DNA of 64,000 bases from an uncultured bacterium (GTDB lineage: Bacteria; Bacteroidota; Bacteroidia; Bacteroidales; Bacteroidaceae). Shown here in pieces: positions 35,727 through 43,816 of the stretch. The notes beneath the pieces are model-generated. The model had not been told where the DNA came from, searched no databases, and worked only from the letters and a program-made list of their open reading frames with translations. The DNA lies in contig CAJMSE010000007.1 in the NCBI GenBank assembly GCA_905216025.1, positions 81,857 through 145,856 of the forward strand, in the 5' to 3' direction. The first letter of the stretch is position 1. Each line of letters starts with the position of its first letter. The translations under genes were made by a program, and so were the position numbers.

Positions 35727-37019
35727 TCACAGGGTTTTCTCGTAAGAGTCAATCTTTTCGAGATAGTATCGGCGAAAGTCTTTCCAGTGATAGAACGGGG
35801 CAATGTCTGTCTTTATGGGCAGCGTTGCCTCGTTTTCGTTCAGCAATACCTTAAAGATAACGTCGCTGTCGGCGTCGTCCTTGCGGTAGAACACCAGCTG
35901 TATGTTTGCCCCCATGGGGAATATCCGGTAGTTTATCCAGCCCTTTTTCTCGAGCTTGTCCATGTCGTCGACAGCCATGTCGTAGCCGTTGATGCCGAGG
36001 AGGCACGTCAGCGGGAGCACCATTGTCTCGTGGCCGAAGCGCAGCGTGGCTCTGTTTCCGGACAGGGCGATGCAGCTGTCGGCCTCCTCGATGATGCGGC
36101 GCAGCAGGTTACGCTGGGTGAAGGGCTGCGTGCCGCCGTTGAGGGGGCACGCGCCGTAGGTGATGTACCACCTCACGTTGTTCTTGAGCCAGTTGCCGTA
36201 CAGTTCGTTGTCGGTGAAAATATCGTACAGAGTGACGCTGCTCCGCGACTCGCAGTTCTGTATGTTGGATGCCAGCTTGAAGAGACGGTCGCTCAGCTGC
36301 ACGGCATCGACGTTACGGCTGACGTATGCCGTGTCGCTGAAGAGCGTTCCGATGAGGCGGCTGTGCGTCGGATGGCGGCGGCAGAAGTCGTCGTATGCTT
36401 TTCCGGCACTGCCCGACATCCTCTTCGAGGTCAGCTCCTTGTCGCCGAAGTTCATGTAGTACATGTCGTGCATGCTTGCGTCGTGCGCGATGTTCAGCTG
36501 CGGGTTGAGCTGCGCCAGTTGCAGCAGCTCGTTCTCCATAGACAGTATGCACCTTATCACCACCGTGCTGCGGGCATCCACGTCGGCGCTGCCGGCGAAC
36601 ACCTCGGGAAACCGCTCGTACATCCTCCGCGCAATGTCGCGGTGCTGCCGTGCGCCGAGCGGCGTCAGTTCGCCGAGCCGTCCGCCGGCCTCGCTGCGCA
36701 GGCGGCCTATCCGTTCCATCACGTCGCGCCCCAGGGCAGTGAGCGCCCCGGCGCTGTCGGCCTTCGCAAGGGTGTTGTAAGGGTAGTCGTACTCGTCGCT
36801 TCCGATGAGGAACCGCGACCCGTGGCGGCCGTAATGGCTGATGTAGAACGGCCGTTTCCCGTCGGGAGCCTTTGCCTGCCGTGCCGGCATGGGGTTAGGG
36901 TATGCCAGGTGGTTCGATGCCGAGAGGCGCACGTTTCTCTCTATCTCTCTGCGCGCCGGCTGTGCCGCGGCTGTCAAGGCAGATAGCAGCAAGACTGCCG
37001 AAAGGAAGATTTTTCTCAT
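35727..37019 (-). CDS. Secreted histidine acid phosphatase (MINPP/phytase-like)
   Basis: 430 aa with signal peptide MRKIFLSAVLLLSALTAAAQ. The catalytic RHG motif is ISHYGRHGSRF (R65-H66-G67). A second motif near the C-terminus is LRFGHETMVLPLTCLLGI, in the position of the HD/HAE proton-donor motif of branch-2 histidine phosphatases. Its size and layout resemble the multiple inositol polyphosphate phosphatases of gut Bacteroides, so phytate or other phosphomonoesters are plausible periplasmic substrates. GHET rather than HAE makes the exact subfamily uncertain. Convergent with rnc (24 nt apart) and divergent from 37104. Confidence 0.85.
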   Translation of the reverse strand: MRKIFLSAVLLLSALTAAAQPARREIERNVRLSASNHLAYPNPMPARQAKAPDGKRPFYISHYGRHGSRFLIGSDEYDYPYNTLAKADSAGALTALGRDVMERIGRLRSEAGGRLGELTPLGARQHRDIARRMYERFPEVFAGSADVDARSTVVIRCILSMENELLQLAQLNPQLNIAHDASMHDMYYMNFGDKELTSKRMSGSAGKAYDDFCRRHPTHSRLIGTLFSDTAYVSRNVDAVQLSDRLFKLASNIQNCESRSSVTLYDIFTDNELYGNWLKNNVRWYITYGACPLNGGTQPFTQRNLLRRIIEEADSCIALSGNRATLRFGHETMVLPLTCLLGINGYDMAVDDMDKLEKKGWINYRIFPMGANIQLVFYRKDDADSDVIFKVLLNENEATLPIKTDIAPFYHWKDFRRYYLEKIDSYEKTL

Positions 37020-37041
37020 AAGTTTGCTTGTTTTATCGGTG

Positions 37042-37069
37042 CAAATATAGAAAAATAATCGTATATTTG
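37042..37069. promoter_or_regulatory. Divergent overlapping promoter boxes (phosphatase and 37104 gene)
   Basis: TATATTTG occurs on the minus strand (37049-37042) for the phosphatase and on the plus strand (37062-37069) for the 37104 gene. The two -7 boxes are only 12 bases apart, so polymerase binding at one should hinder the other. Confidence 0.7.
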
Positions 37070-37103
37070 CAACATCGACAAATCAGAAAAACCAATAAAG
37101 AGC

Positions 37104-37751
37104 ATGGCAAAGACATATCAATGGTCCGACGATTACTGGCTGCTGCTGATGCAGCTCTACCTGCGCCGCCCGGCGGGCATCAAGCCGCTGTACAGCCGTG
37201 AGATGGTCGGGCTGAGCCTCGAGCTTCACATCCCGCCGGCCGAACTGTTCGCGCGGATGTGCTCCATAGCCAACATGGAGACGCCGCGCATAGAGCGTAT
37301 ATGGCAGACCTACGGCTCGAACCCGCGCAAGCTGTCGCGCGCCGTGGCCCTGTTGCGTGCCATGAACGGATTTAACACGGCCGGCGGGTTCTACGACGGG
37401 GTGGAGGTGAACGAGACTTTCGAGTGCGACTTCAAGCCCGTGGCCGAGGGAGAGACCGTCACCCCCGTCATGCTCATACTGATTCTCGACCTCTACTTCC
37501 GCCTCACGCCCCTGACGATGGTGCCCGAGACGCCCGAGGTGGTGGAGCTGGCGCGCCTCATCGGCATGCGGCCGGCCGCCGTCGCCGACATCATGGATGT
37601 GTATCAGCACTGCGACCCCTATCTCAACCGCCGCGACGTGACGTTCAGTCCGCTCCTCATGCCCTGCCAGCAGATATGGCAGCGCTTCGGCAACAGCAGC
37701 ACGCCGGCACTCGCCTCCTTCGCCTCGCAGCTGAAGGAATACTTTTATTAA
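37104..37751 (+). CDS. Conserved Bacteroidota-type protein of unknown function
   Basis: 215 aa, cytoplasmic, mainly helical. It opens with MAKTYQWSDDYWLLLMQLYLRRPAG and contains VALLRAMNGFNTAGGFYDGVEVNETFE and LMPCQQIWQRFGNSS. I recognise no catalytic motif or named domain. It has its own promoter (37062-37069) with a ~28-nt leader. A REP-like hairpin follows. Confidence 0.8.
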   Translation: MAKTYQWSDDYWLLLMQLYLRRPAGIKPLYSREMVGLSLELHIPPAELFARMCSIANMETPRIERIWQTYGSNPRKLSRAVALLRAMNGFNTAGGFYDGVEVNETFECDFKPVAEGETVTPVMLILILDLYFRLTPLTMVPETPEVVELARLIGMRPAAVADIMDVYQHCDPYLNRRDVTFSPLLMPCQQIWQRFGNSSTPALASFASQLKEYFY

Positions 37752-37809
37752 TTACGAATTTGGAGTTACGAATTACGAGTTGTCGGCTACAGCCGATGTT
37801 GAATTATGA

Positions 37810-37898
37810 ATTACGAATTGCCATGCGGCATGGAACTGCGTATCTATCACAAGATAATCTATATCGTTACAGTTTCATGCCGCATGGCAATTCGTAAT
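37810..37898. repeat. REP-like hairpin with 23-base perfect arms
   Basis: Arms 37810-37832 and 37876-37898 (core GAATTGCCATGCGGCATG) are exact complements with a 43-nt loop. Around it, short copies of GAATTACGA / TCGTAATTC recur from 37755 to 37965. It sits between convergent genes and may terminate both. Confidence 0.8.
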
Positions 37899-37961
37899 TA
37901 AATGACTCGTAATCGCAGCGAAGCGAGAATAATTCGTCATTCCAAACTCGTCATTCGTAAT

Positions 37962-38603
37962 TCATATCTGCCCCGCCTCGACCATCAGGACCACGCGTTC
38001 CGTGAGGCGGTCGGTCTCTTCCGGGTCGTAGGCTTTGTTGAGGTTGGCGCCGAAGATGGAGGAGAACGCCTGCCAGAAGCCGGCGCGGATGGGGCCGAGG
38101 AAGGCCTTGAGGATGTCGTACGAGGAGGAGTTGCACTCGCGGTAGACCAGCTTTATCAGCAGCTTGCCCTGCGAGTAGGTGAGCTTTTTCATCCTCGGCT
38201 TGTATTGCTTGTATATCCCGTCCTCGACTTTCTTGAGGTGCGCGTCGCGCGATTTCTTGTCGGGCAGCGTCTCGAGATACTCGTATGTCTCGATGATAAT
38301 CCTGTTCACCTCCTTCGCTATGGGCAGCACCGTCTTCACGTTCCTCACCAGGCGCGAGTAGCTGGCGGCCTGTTTCTTGTCCTTGAAGGCCAGTTCGGGA
38401 TATACGTAGACGTTGTTCATCTCCATATACTGTATGGAGTCGCCGCCTTCGAGCACCTTTCCCACCTTCACCATGGGCACGAAGGTGGGGCTGTCCATGT
38501 CCACCTCCCTGTCTTCGGGGTGCACGGACTTTCCCTTGCCCTGTGCCGCGGCCGTGAGGGCGCAGCTGGCGAGGATGGCGGTGATGACGACGCGTATTCT
38601 CAT
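37962..38603 (-). CDS. DUF4294 family exported protein
   Basis: 213 aa from ATG 38603 (MRIRVVITAILASCALTAAAQG, a signal peptide). The core EMNNVYVYPELAFKDKKQAASYSRLVRNVKTVLPIAKEVNRIIIETYEYLETLPDKKSRDAHLKKVE matches my knowledge of DUF4294, a Bacteroidota periplasmic family of unknown role. A TACTTTTG box on the minus strand (38620-38613) lies just upstream, so this messenger has a short leader. Confidence 0.82.
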   Translation of the reverse strand: MRIRVVITAILASCALTAAAQGKGKSVHPEDREVDMDSPTFVPMVKVGKVLEGGDSIQYMEMNNVYVYPELAFKDKKQAASYSRLVRNVKTVLPIAKEVNRIIIETYEYLETLPDKKSRDAHLKKVEDGIYKQYKPRMKKLTYSQGKLLIKLVYRECNSSSYDILKAFLGPIRAGFWQAFSSIFGANLNKAYDPEETDRLTERVVLMVEAGQI

Positions 38604-38612
38604 ATCCGTCTG

Positions 38613-38620
38613 CAAAAGTA
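38613..38620 (-). promoter_or_regulatory. -7 promoter box (TACTTTTG) of the DUF4294 gene
   Basis: CAAAAGTA on plus reads TACTTTTG on minus, matching TAnnTTTG. It ends 9 nt before the chosen ATG, again predicting a very short leader, and argues against the in-frame ATG at 38615. Confidence 0.55.
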
Positions 38621-38683
38621 TTAATATTTTTCCGTTCGCGGTGCTGCCGGCCTGTTATTAAACGTGAACGGCGCCGATATTCG

Positions 38684-39652
38684 TCAGTGGAGCCCCTCTA
38701 TCGGCTTTGCGCCGAGGCATTTCAGGTTGGCCTCGAGCTGCCTCGTGCTGCTCGCGCCGACCAGTACCGACGTCACTCCGCGGTGCTGCAGTATCCACGC
38801 CAGGGCCATCTCGGCCAGCGTCTCGCCGCGCTTCTGCGCCTCGGCGTTGTATCCGCGGAGCCGCCCGAGCAGTTCCGGCGTGAGCATGTCGGGGCGCAGG
38901 AACTTCCCCTTCGACATGCGGCTGTCTGCCGGTATGCCGCCGAGATACCTGTCGGTGAGCAGTCCCTGTGCCAGGGGCGAGAACGAGATGAAGCCCACTC
39001 CCTCGCGCTGGCACTCGTCGATGATGCCTTCCTCCACCGGCGCGCGGTCTATCATGTTGAGCCGTCCCTGATATATCAGCAGCGGAACGTCGCGCTCGCG
39101 CAGATACTTCACCGCCACCTTGAGGGCGTGCAGCGGCCACCTCGATATGCCGACGTAGAGCGCCTTGCCTGCGCGGACGATGTCGACGAGTGCCTGGAGC
39201 GTCTCCTCGAGCGGTGTGTCGGGGTCGTAGCGGTGGCTGTAGAACAGGTCGACATAGTCTATCCGCATGCGGCGCAGGCTCTGGTCGAGGCTCGCCATGA
39301 GATACTTCCGCGAGCCCCAGTTGCCGTAGGGGCCGGGCCACATGTCGTATCCGGCCTTCGTGCTGATGAAGAGTTCGTCGCGGTAGGGTCGGAAGTCGTC
39401 GTCCATCAGCCGGCCGACGGTCTCTTCGGCGCTGCCGTATGGCGGGCCGTAGTTGTTTGCCAGGTCGAAGTGTGTGATGCCGTGGTCGAATGCGTAGCGT
39501 GTTATCTCGCGGCTGCGGCCGTAGTCGTCCACGCCCCCGAAGTTGTGCCAGAAGCCGAGGCTCACCTTGGGCAGCAGCACACCGCTGCGCCCGCATCTCT
39601 CGTACTCCATGCCGCCGTCGTAGCGGTGCTCGTCTGCAATATACTGTTCCAT
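38684..39652 (-). CDS. Aldo/keto reductase (YghZ/Gpr-like)
   Basis: 322 aa NADPH-dependent reductase. The catalytic tetrad is visible: D63 and Y68 (HFDLANNYGPPYG), K99 (ISTKAGYDMW) and H140 (DLFYSHRYDP). MEYERCGRSGVLLPKVSLGFWHNFG and GYDMWPGPYG are typical of the AKR14/YghZ branch, which reduces L-glyceraldehyde 3-phosphate and methylglyoxal; real substrate unproven. ATG 39652 fits the family start and sits below a TACCTTTG promoter box. The frame runs 57 codons further upstream through a G-rich repeat, which I exclude. Confidence 0.92.
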   Translation of the reverse strand: MEQYIADEHRYDGGMEYERCGRSGVLLPKVSLGFWHNFGGVDDYGRSREITRYAFDHGITHFDLANNYGPPYGSAEETVGRLMDDDFRPYRDELFISTKAGYDMWPGPYGNWGSRKYLMASLDQSLRRMRIDYVDLFYSHRYDPDTPLEETLQALVDIVRAGKALYVGISRWPLHALKVAVKYLRERDVPLLIYQGRLNMIDRAPVEEGIIDECQREGVGFISFSPLAQGLLTDRYLGGIPADSRMSKGKFLRPDMLTPELLGRLRGYNAEAQKRGETLAEMALAWILQHRGVTSVLVGASSTRQLEANLKCLGAKPIEGLH

Positions 39653-39749
39653 GGGCTGTAGTTTGTTTAATGTCTTTTTGCGGGTTTTCTGCAAAGGTAT
39701 AAAACATTTCCCGAAACGGCAAGGCATGACGCCCCAAAAAAGATTGCAG

Positions 39750-39784
39750 GGGGCCCCACCCAACCTCCCCAAAGGGGAGGGGAG
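39750..39784. repeat. G-rich hairpin element
   Basis: GGGGCCCCACCCAACCTCCCC, AAA, GGGGAGGGGAGC. The stem CCTCCCC/GGGGAGG has a 3-base loop. Same family as the elements at 6259, 53014, 60325, 60466 and 63910. Confidence 0.75.
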
Positions 39785-39811
39785 CTGCGGGAGGAAACGA
39801 ATAGAGATTTT

Positions 39812-39987
39812 GACAGCTCTCAAAGACGGTTAGCACAGCAGGCAAAAACACTTTTGATAGCGGGCACAAACGCATTTGACAGCGGGCGGAATACATCGGC
39901 GGGCCGTCCGTTGCACCGTCAGAAGCTGCTGATTACACCGTCACTGGTGCTCCGTTGCACCGTCAGAAGCCCCTCCCGGCATCGTCG
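39812..39987. repeat. 22-bp-period modular repeat array (eight units)
   Basis: Eight 22-base units. Units 1-4 begin GACAGC, CACAGC, GATAGC and GACAGC. Units 5-7 end with CACCGTCA at the same phase, and unit 8 is degenerate. It aligns with 12382-12557 unit for unit, for example GATAGC(G/T)GGCACAAAC in unit 3 of both. It ends about 60 nt before the -33 box of the sirtuin promoter. Confidence 0.82.
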
Positions 39988-40118
39988 GGAGGTCCTCGCC
40001 GGGCGGCTGTTTTTTGTCCGCCGTCTTAAATTTGTCAGTCCGCGCCTTTTGCCGTGTCGCTCTTTTGTTATATCTTTACACGGTAAACGACAAACAATAA
40101 CAGTAATATTAAGTAGGT

Positions 40119-40832
40119 ATGGAAAGAAGAAAGATTGCTATTCTCACCGGTGCCGGCATGTCGGCGGAGAGCGGGATAAAGACGTTCCGCGACGCGGGCG
40201 GACTGTGGGAGAACTATCCCGTGGAGCAGGTGGCATCGCACGAGGGGTGGCTGGCCGACCCGTCGCTGGTCACCGAGTTCTACAACGCCCGGCGCGCCGA
40301 GCTGGTGAAGGCCGTGCCGAACGGCGGCCACCGCCTCGTGGCCGGGCTTGAGCGCGACAACGACGTCACCGTGATAACCCAGAATGTGGACAACCTGCAC
40401 GAGGCGGCCGGCTCGACGGATGTCATCCACCTGCACGGCGAACTGATGAAGGTGTGCTCGAGCCGCGACGTCGACGACCCGCGCTATCACGTCACCTTGA
40501 CGGCATCCAACTGCCGGGTGGAGCCTGGCACGCTCGCCGGCGACGGCTCGCTGCTCCGCCCGTTCATCGTCTTCTTCGGCGAGGGCGTGCCGATGATAGA
40601 ACAGGCCGCGCGGTGCGTCTCGGAGGCCGACGTGCTCATCATCATCGGCACGTCGCTCAACGTCTATCCGGCCGCCGGACTCGTGCGCTATGCGCGGCGC
40701 GGCACCCCGGTATACCTGATAGACCCGAAGCCGGTGAAGTGCGACGTGCTTGGCGTGCACCATATAATGAAGGGCGCTACGGAGGGCATGCGCGAGCTGA
40801 CGGACATTCTAAAGAGCGGTGGCGGGCTATGA
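40119..40832 (+). CDS. Sirtuin, NAD-dependent protein deacylase (SIRT5-like)
   Basis: 237 aa. NAD-binding GAGMSAESGI is at 11-20, TQNVDNLHE at 87-95, and the catalytic His is H106 in HLHGEL. Y55-x-x-R58 (FYNARRAEL) is the pair that in SIRT5/CobB-type class III sirtuins binds acidic acyl groups, so removal of succinyl or malonyl groups from lysine is likely. Only two cysteines (C113 and C132 region) are present where zinc-binding sirtuins have four, so this member may lack the structural zinc. Its TGA overlaps the ATG of the recombinase gene (ATGA, 40829-40832). Confidence 0.93.
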   Translation: MERRKIAILTGAGMSAESGIKTFRDAGGLWENYPVEQVASHEGWLADPSLVTEFYNARRAELVKAVPNGGHRLVAGLERDNDVTVITQNVDNLHEAAGSTDVIHLHGELMKVCSSRDVDDPRYHVTLTASNCRVEPGTLAGDGSLLRPFIVFFGEGVPMIEQAARCVSEADVLIIIGTSLNVYPAAGLVRYARRGTPVYLIDPKPVKCDVLGVHHIMKGATEGMRELTDILKSGGGL

Positions 40833-41860
40833 CGTTCAGCATCAGGATAGAACTGCCGCCGGGCATGCGCAGCATACCCGACAGGGAGTTCGTCATCAAG
40901 ATAGACTGTGACGGGCAGTCCGCCGGCGACGTGGCGGAGAGCGGCGGCCGGGCGTCGGGCCTGTCGCGGTTCATGAGGGGGATTATCGGCACGCTCCGGC
41001 AGGATGGCCGCCAGCGCACGGCGGAGACATACGCGAGCACGCTGAGCAGCTTCACGGCCTTCCGCCGCGGCCGCGACACCGCCATGGAGACCATCGATGC
41101 CGCCATGGCGGGCGACTATGAGCGCTGGATGCGCCGCCGCGGGCTCAGCCTGAACACGGTGTCGTTCTACATGAGGATAATGCGGTCGGTATACAACCGT
41201 GCGGTGGCGGCCGGACTGACGGCCGACAGGAAGCCCTTCCGCGACGTATACACCGGCATCGCCCGCACCCGCAAGCGGGCCCTTCCGACGGCCGTGCTGC
41301 GCGCCATACGCGATTTCCCGTGCCGCGGGGTGACGGCTTTCGCCCGCGACATGTTCATGTTCAGCTTCTACACCCGCGGCATGTCGTTCGTAGACATGGC
41401 CCACCTGCGGCGCTCCGACATCTCCGGCGGCACGCTGACATACGTCCGCCGCAAGACGGGGCAGAAGATACGCATGCGCTGGGAGCCGTGCATGGAGGAG
41501 ATCGTGCGCCGCTACGAGGGGCGCGACGCCGGCGGGCAGACGGTGGCCGCCAGCTGGCTGCTGCCCATACTCTACGACCCCGCCACGGGGCGGACGCACA
41601 GATACAAGGCGCGGCAGTGGCTCGTGAACTACCAGCTGAACAACATCGCCGCCGCATTAGGCATCGAGGAGGGGCTCACGATGTACGTCGCCCGCCACTC
41701 GTGGGCCAGCGTGGCGAAAGGCATCGACATCCCGCTCGGCGTCATCAGCGACGGAATGGGCCACCACTCGCCGCGCACCACGCAGATATATCTCGACTCT
41801 ATCGATGCCGGACGCATCGACCGGGCCAACGCAATGATTATAGAGGCTGTCAGCGACTGA
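40829..41860 (+). CDS. Tyrosine recombinase (site-specific integrase)
   Basis: 343 aa. An N-terminal SAM-like core-binding domain (~45-140) includes YASTLSSFTAFRRGRDT. The catalytic domain carries R183 (YTRGMSFVDM), K209 (RRKTGQ), R289 in YVARHSWAS, H312 (GHHSPRTT) and nucleophile Y321 (TTQIYLDS). The usual first His of the HxxR box is Tyr (Y286), which I believe is common in Bacteroidota recombinases. The type matches enzymes that invert promoters in Bacteroides, and a candidate invertible promoter lies at 47520-47692. It is translationally coupled to the sirtuin gene, an unexpected partner. No phage or conjugation genes and no att sites are nearby. Confidence 0.93.
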   Translation: MTFSIRIELPPGMRSIPDREFVIKIDCDGQSAGDVAESGGRASGLSRFMRGIIGTLRQDGRQRTAETYASTLSSFTAFRRGRDTAMETIDAAMAGDYERWMRRRGLSLNTVSFYMRIMRSVYNRAVAAGLTADRKPFRDVYTGIARTRKRALPTAVLRAIRDFPCRGVTAFARDMFMFSFYTRGMSFVDMAHLRRSDISGGTLTYVRRKTGQKIRMRWEPCMEEIVRRYEGRDAGGQTVAASWLLPILYDPATGRTHRYKARQWLVNYQLNNIAAALGIEEGLTMYVARHSWASVAKGIDIPLGVISDGMGHHSPRTTQIYLDSIDAGRIDRANAMIIEAVSD

Positions 41861-41869
41861 ACTAAAAAA

Positions 41870-41901
41870 GGGGACACAGCGTATCACTACGCCATATCCC
41901 C
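41870..41901 (+). terminator. Hairpin after the recombinase gene
   Basis: GGGGA pairs with TCCCC and GCGTA with TACGC, separated by a symmetric internal loop. It starts 10 nt after the stop codon. It lacks a good T-run and may be a weak terminator. Confidence 0.5.
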
Positions 41902-42014
41902 GGCCAAAAATGTACTATATGTGTATTTCCTTAGTGTTATCCTGGCCTGTTGTAATTAAACTATTTAATGCCTTTATGAAAAAGTTAAATGTCTCCTGTG
42001 TGTCTTCGATGGCT

Positions 42015-43133
42015 TTATTCTGCGGTGCATATAGTCACGCGGTTCATGTCGTTCTCCGCGAACGGCTGCACGCGTGAGCCTTCTGCACGCTGCTCTATGC
42101 GTGCGGCATCTATGCCGTAGACCTTTGTCAGCACTCCGGCCACGGCCTCGGCGCGTCCTGCCGAGAGGCGCTCGTTGATGGCCTGCGTGCCTGTTCCGGC
42201 GTCGGCATAGCCCGTAAGCACGGCCTTTGCTGCCGGGTGCTCCTTCATATACTGTGCCAGTTCTGTTATCTTGGCATGCTCATCCGCCGTGATCTCGCAC
42301 GAGTTGATGGCGAAGAACACCTCCTTGCGCATCGGAGCCACGGTCTCTGCGGCTTTCTCCTTCACCTCTGCGGCCGGTGCGGGAGTCTCGCTTGCGGGTT
42401 CCTCAGCCGGCACAACGGCCTGCATCACGGGCACTTCGGCGGCCGCCTTGCGGCTGGTCTTGCCGAGGGCAATCTTTATTCCGGCGAGCGCATTGAAGTA
42501 CCAGTCGGCGTTGCCCGCCTTCTTCGAGTTGTATTTGTCGCTGACGACGTTGGCGTTGCCTTCGATGCCGAGCGACACGGCGTCGCTAAGGCGGAAGTCT
42601 ATGCCGATGCCGCCGCGGCCGAACGGGCGCACCTTCGTGCCGTCCCATATATAGGCCATCTCGTATCCGGCGGCGTTGATGTCCTGGGCCTCGCCGTTAC
42701 TGAAGGCGATGTTGGCTCCGCCGCCGGCAAATAAGGTCAGCGATACGGCCCTGTGGGGGTTGTATCCGCCGATGGCGTTGGTCAGGTCGAGGGTCAGGTC
42801 GATGCCCGGGGCTATGTGCTTATAGCTGTAATTGACGTTTCCGGCCAGTCCGTCATTGCCGACGTAGCCGTTGAATCCGCCGCGGCTCTCCCATCCGCTC
42901 ACGGCAAGGCGCACCCCGAGGACAGGGGTGAACCTGTATCCGGCAGCCACCTGGACGTTCGGTGACAGCAGGTCGGAGAAGGATGCTTCGCCCAGCGTGT
43001 ATTGCGCGCCGCCCTGAACCTGTATGAACGGGTGGGGAGCGAAGACCTTGCGGCTCTCTGCTTCCTGGCCTGCGGCATGTCCTGCAGCCAAGGCCAATAT
43101 GGCAGCGGTAAATATATGTCTTCTCAGTTTCAT
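42015..43133 (-). CDS. OmpA-family outer-membrane beta-barrel protein
   Basis: 372 aa from ATG 43133, with signal peptide MKLRRHIFTAAILALAAGHAAG. Residues ~30-240 look like an 8-strand outer-membrane barrel (alternating hydrophobic strands, FIQVQGGAQYTLGEA..VSLTLFAGGGANIAF..PFGRGGIGIDFRLSD). A Pro/Ala/Glu linker follows. The last ~110 residues are an OmpA-like peptidoglycan-binding domain (VFFAINSCEITADEHAKITELAQYMKEHP..LTGYADAGTGTQAINERLSAGRAEAV). It anchors the outer membrane to the wall. It lies downstream of two lipoprotein genes on the same strand. The frame extends 39 codons upstream, overlapping the neighbouring gene, and I exclude that. Confidence 0.92.
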   Translation of the reverse strand: MKLRRHIFTAAILALAAGHAAGQEAESRKVFAPHPFIQVQGGAQYTLGEASFSDLLSPNVQVAAGYRFTPVLGVRLAVSGWESRGGFNGYVGNDGLAGNVNYSYKHIAPGIDLTLDLTNAIGGYNPHRAVSLTLFAGGGANIAFSNGEAQDINAAGYEMAYIWDGTKVRPFGRGGIGIDFRLSDAVSLGIEGNANVVSDKYNSKKAGNADWYFNALAGIKIALGKTSRKAAAEVPVMQAVVPAEEPASETPAPAAEVKEKAAETVAPMRKEVFFAINSCEITADEHAKITELAQYMKEHPAAKAVLTGYADAGTGTQAINERLSAGRAEAVAGVLTKVYGIDAARIEQRAEGSRVQPFAENDMNRVTICTAE

Positions 43134-43155
43134 ATTGTTCGATATCTGAATGTTG

Positions 43156-43728
43156 TTACTTTTCTGTGCTATTGCTCTCATTCTGCTGCGCATCGTATGC
43201 ACGCATGGCTGAGTCGCGCTTGTTAGGGTCGACGACACCTCTGTCTCCATATTCAGTGTTTGTCAAGCAAAGAAGCCAGTTTCCCATGTAGTTTACCGGT
43301 TTGAAAAACATCTTTGTCGTTATGTCCGGCATGTCGCCCTCTGCCTTTCTCAGTACTACGTTGCAGAGAACCTCGTTCGCATAGTATTCGTTGAACTTTA
43401 TATACTCGATGCGGTAGTCGATGGGGTGGATGGTCTTGAGCATCGAGACGACCTCGGCCAGTCCGTCATTGTCGAGCGGCTGCGGCTCGCCCTTTATTTC
43501 TTCATCGTTCCTGTACAGCATTCCGGCTGCTTCGGAGTAATTCTCTTCTTTGGCAAATGTGAAGAACCTGTCAACCAGCTGTTTCACGGCAACGGTGTCC
43601 TTGCTCTCCATTGCCTGCTCGAATGTCGTCTCGTTTCCGGCCGGCTTCTCCTTGTTCGACTTGCAGGCGGCGACGAGGAAGACTGTGGTCAGAACGATGA
43701 CAAGTACTGATTGTTTATGGATATTCAT
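43156..43728 (-). CDS. Small lipoprotein, unknown function
   Basis: 190 aa. A lipoprotein signal ends at C22 (VFLVAACKSNKEKP). The mature part is polar, with FEQAMESKDTVAVKQLVDRFFTFAKEENYSEAAGMLY, reminiscent of NTF2-like domains, but I cannot assign it firmly. It lies 22 nt upstream of the OmpA start, so the two are likely one operon. Confidence 0.75.
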   Translation of the reverse strand: MNIHKQSVLVIVLTTVFLVAACKSNKEKPAGNETTFEQAMESKDTVAVKQLVDRFFTFAKEENYSEAAGMLYRNDEEIKGEPQPLDNDGLAEVVSMLKTIHPIDYRIEYIKFNEYYANEVLCNVVLRKAEGDMPDITTKMFFKPVNYMGNWLLCLTNTEYGDRGVVDPNKRDSAMRAYDAQQNESNSTEK

Positions 43729-43763
43729 ATAGTGTAGTGTTATGTAATGTCATATTCTAAAAA

Positions 43764-43792
43764 GAAGGCGGGGAGACAACCTCCCCGTCTTC
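43764..43792 (-). terminator. Intrinsic terminator after the large lipoprotein gene
   Basis: GAAGACGGGGAG / CTCCCCGCCTTC (minus-strand reading, one G-U pair), 5-nt loop, then TTTTTAG. It should end most transcripts of the 1210-aa lipoprotein before the small lipoprotein gene. Confidence 0.8.
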
Positions 43793-43816
43793 CTTTTGTC
43801 TGTGCTTTACCGGTTA

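Larger units (their letters stand above)
39653..40118. other. 466-nt spacer: AKR promoter, G-rich hairpin, 22-bp array, sirtuin promoter
   Basis: No gene. 39692-39699 is TACCTTTG on minus (AKR promoter). 39750-39784 is a G-rich hairpin element. 39812-39987 is a 22-bp modular array. 40048-40078 carries TTTG, 19 nt, TATCTTTA, a near-consensus plus-strand promoter for the sirtuin-recombinase pair. Confidence 0.65.

Noticed and set aside
40829..41860. Integrase as evidence of a prophage or integrative element
   Set aside because: No structural, conjugation or repressor genes and no direct repeats flank it, and its start is fused to a sirtuin gene.
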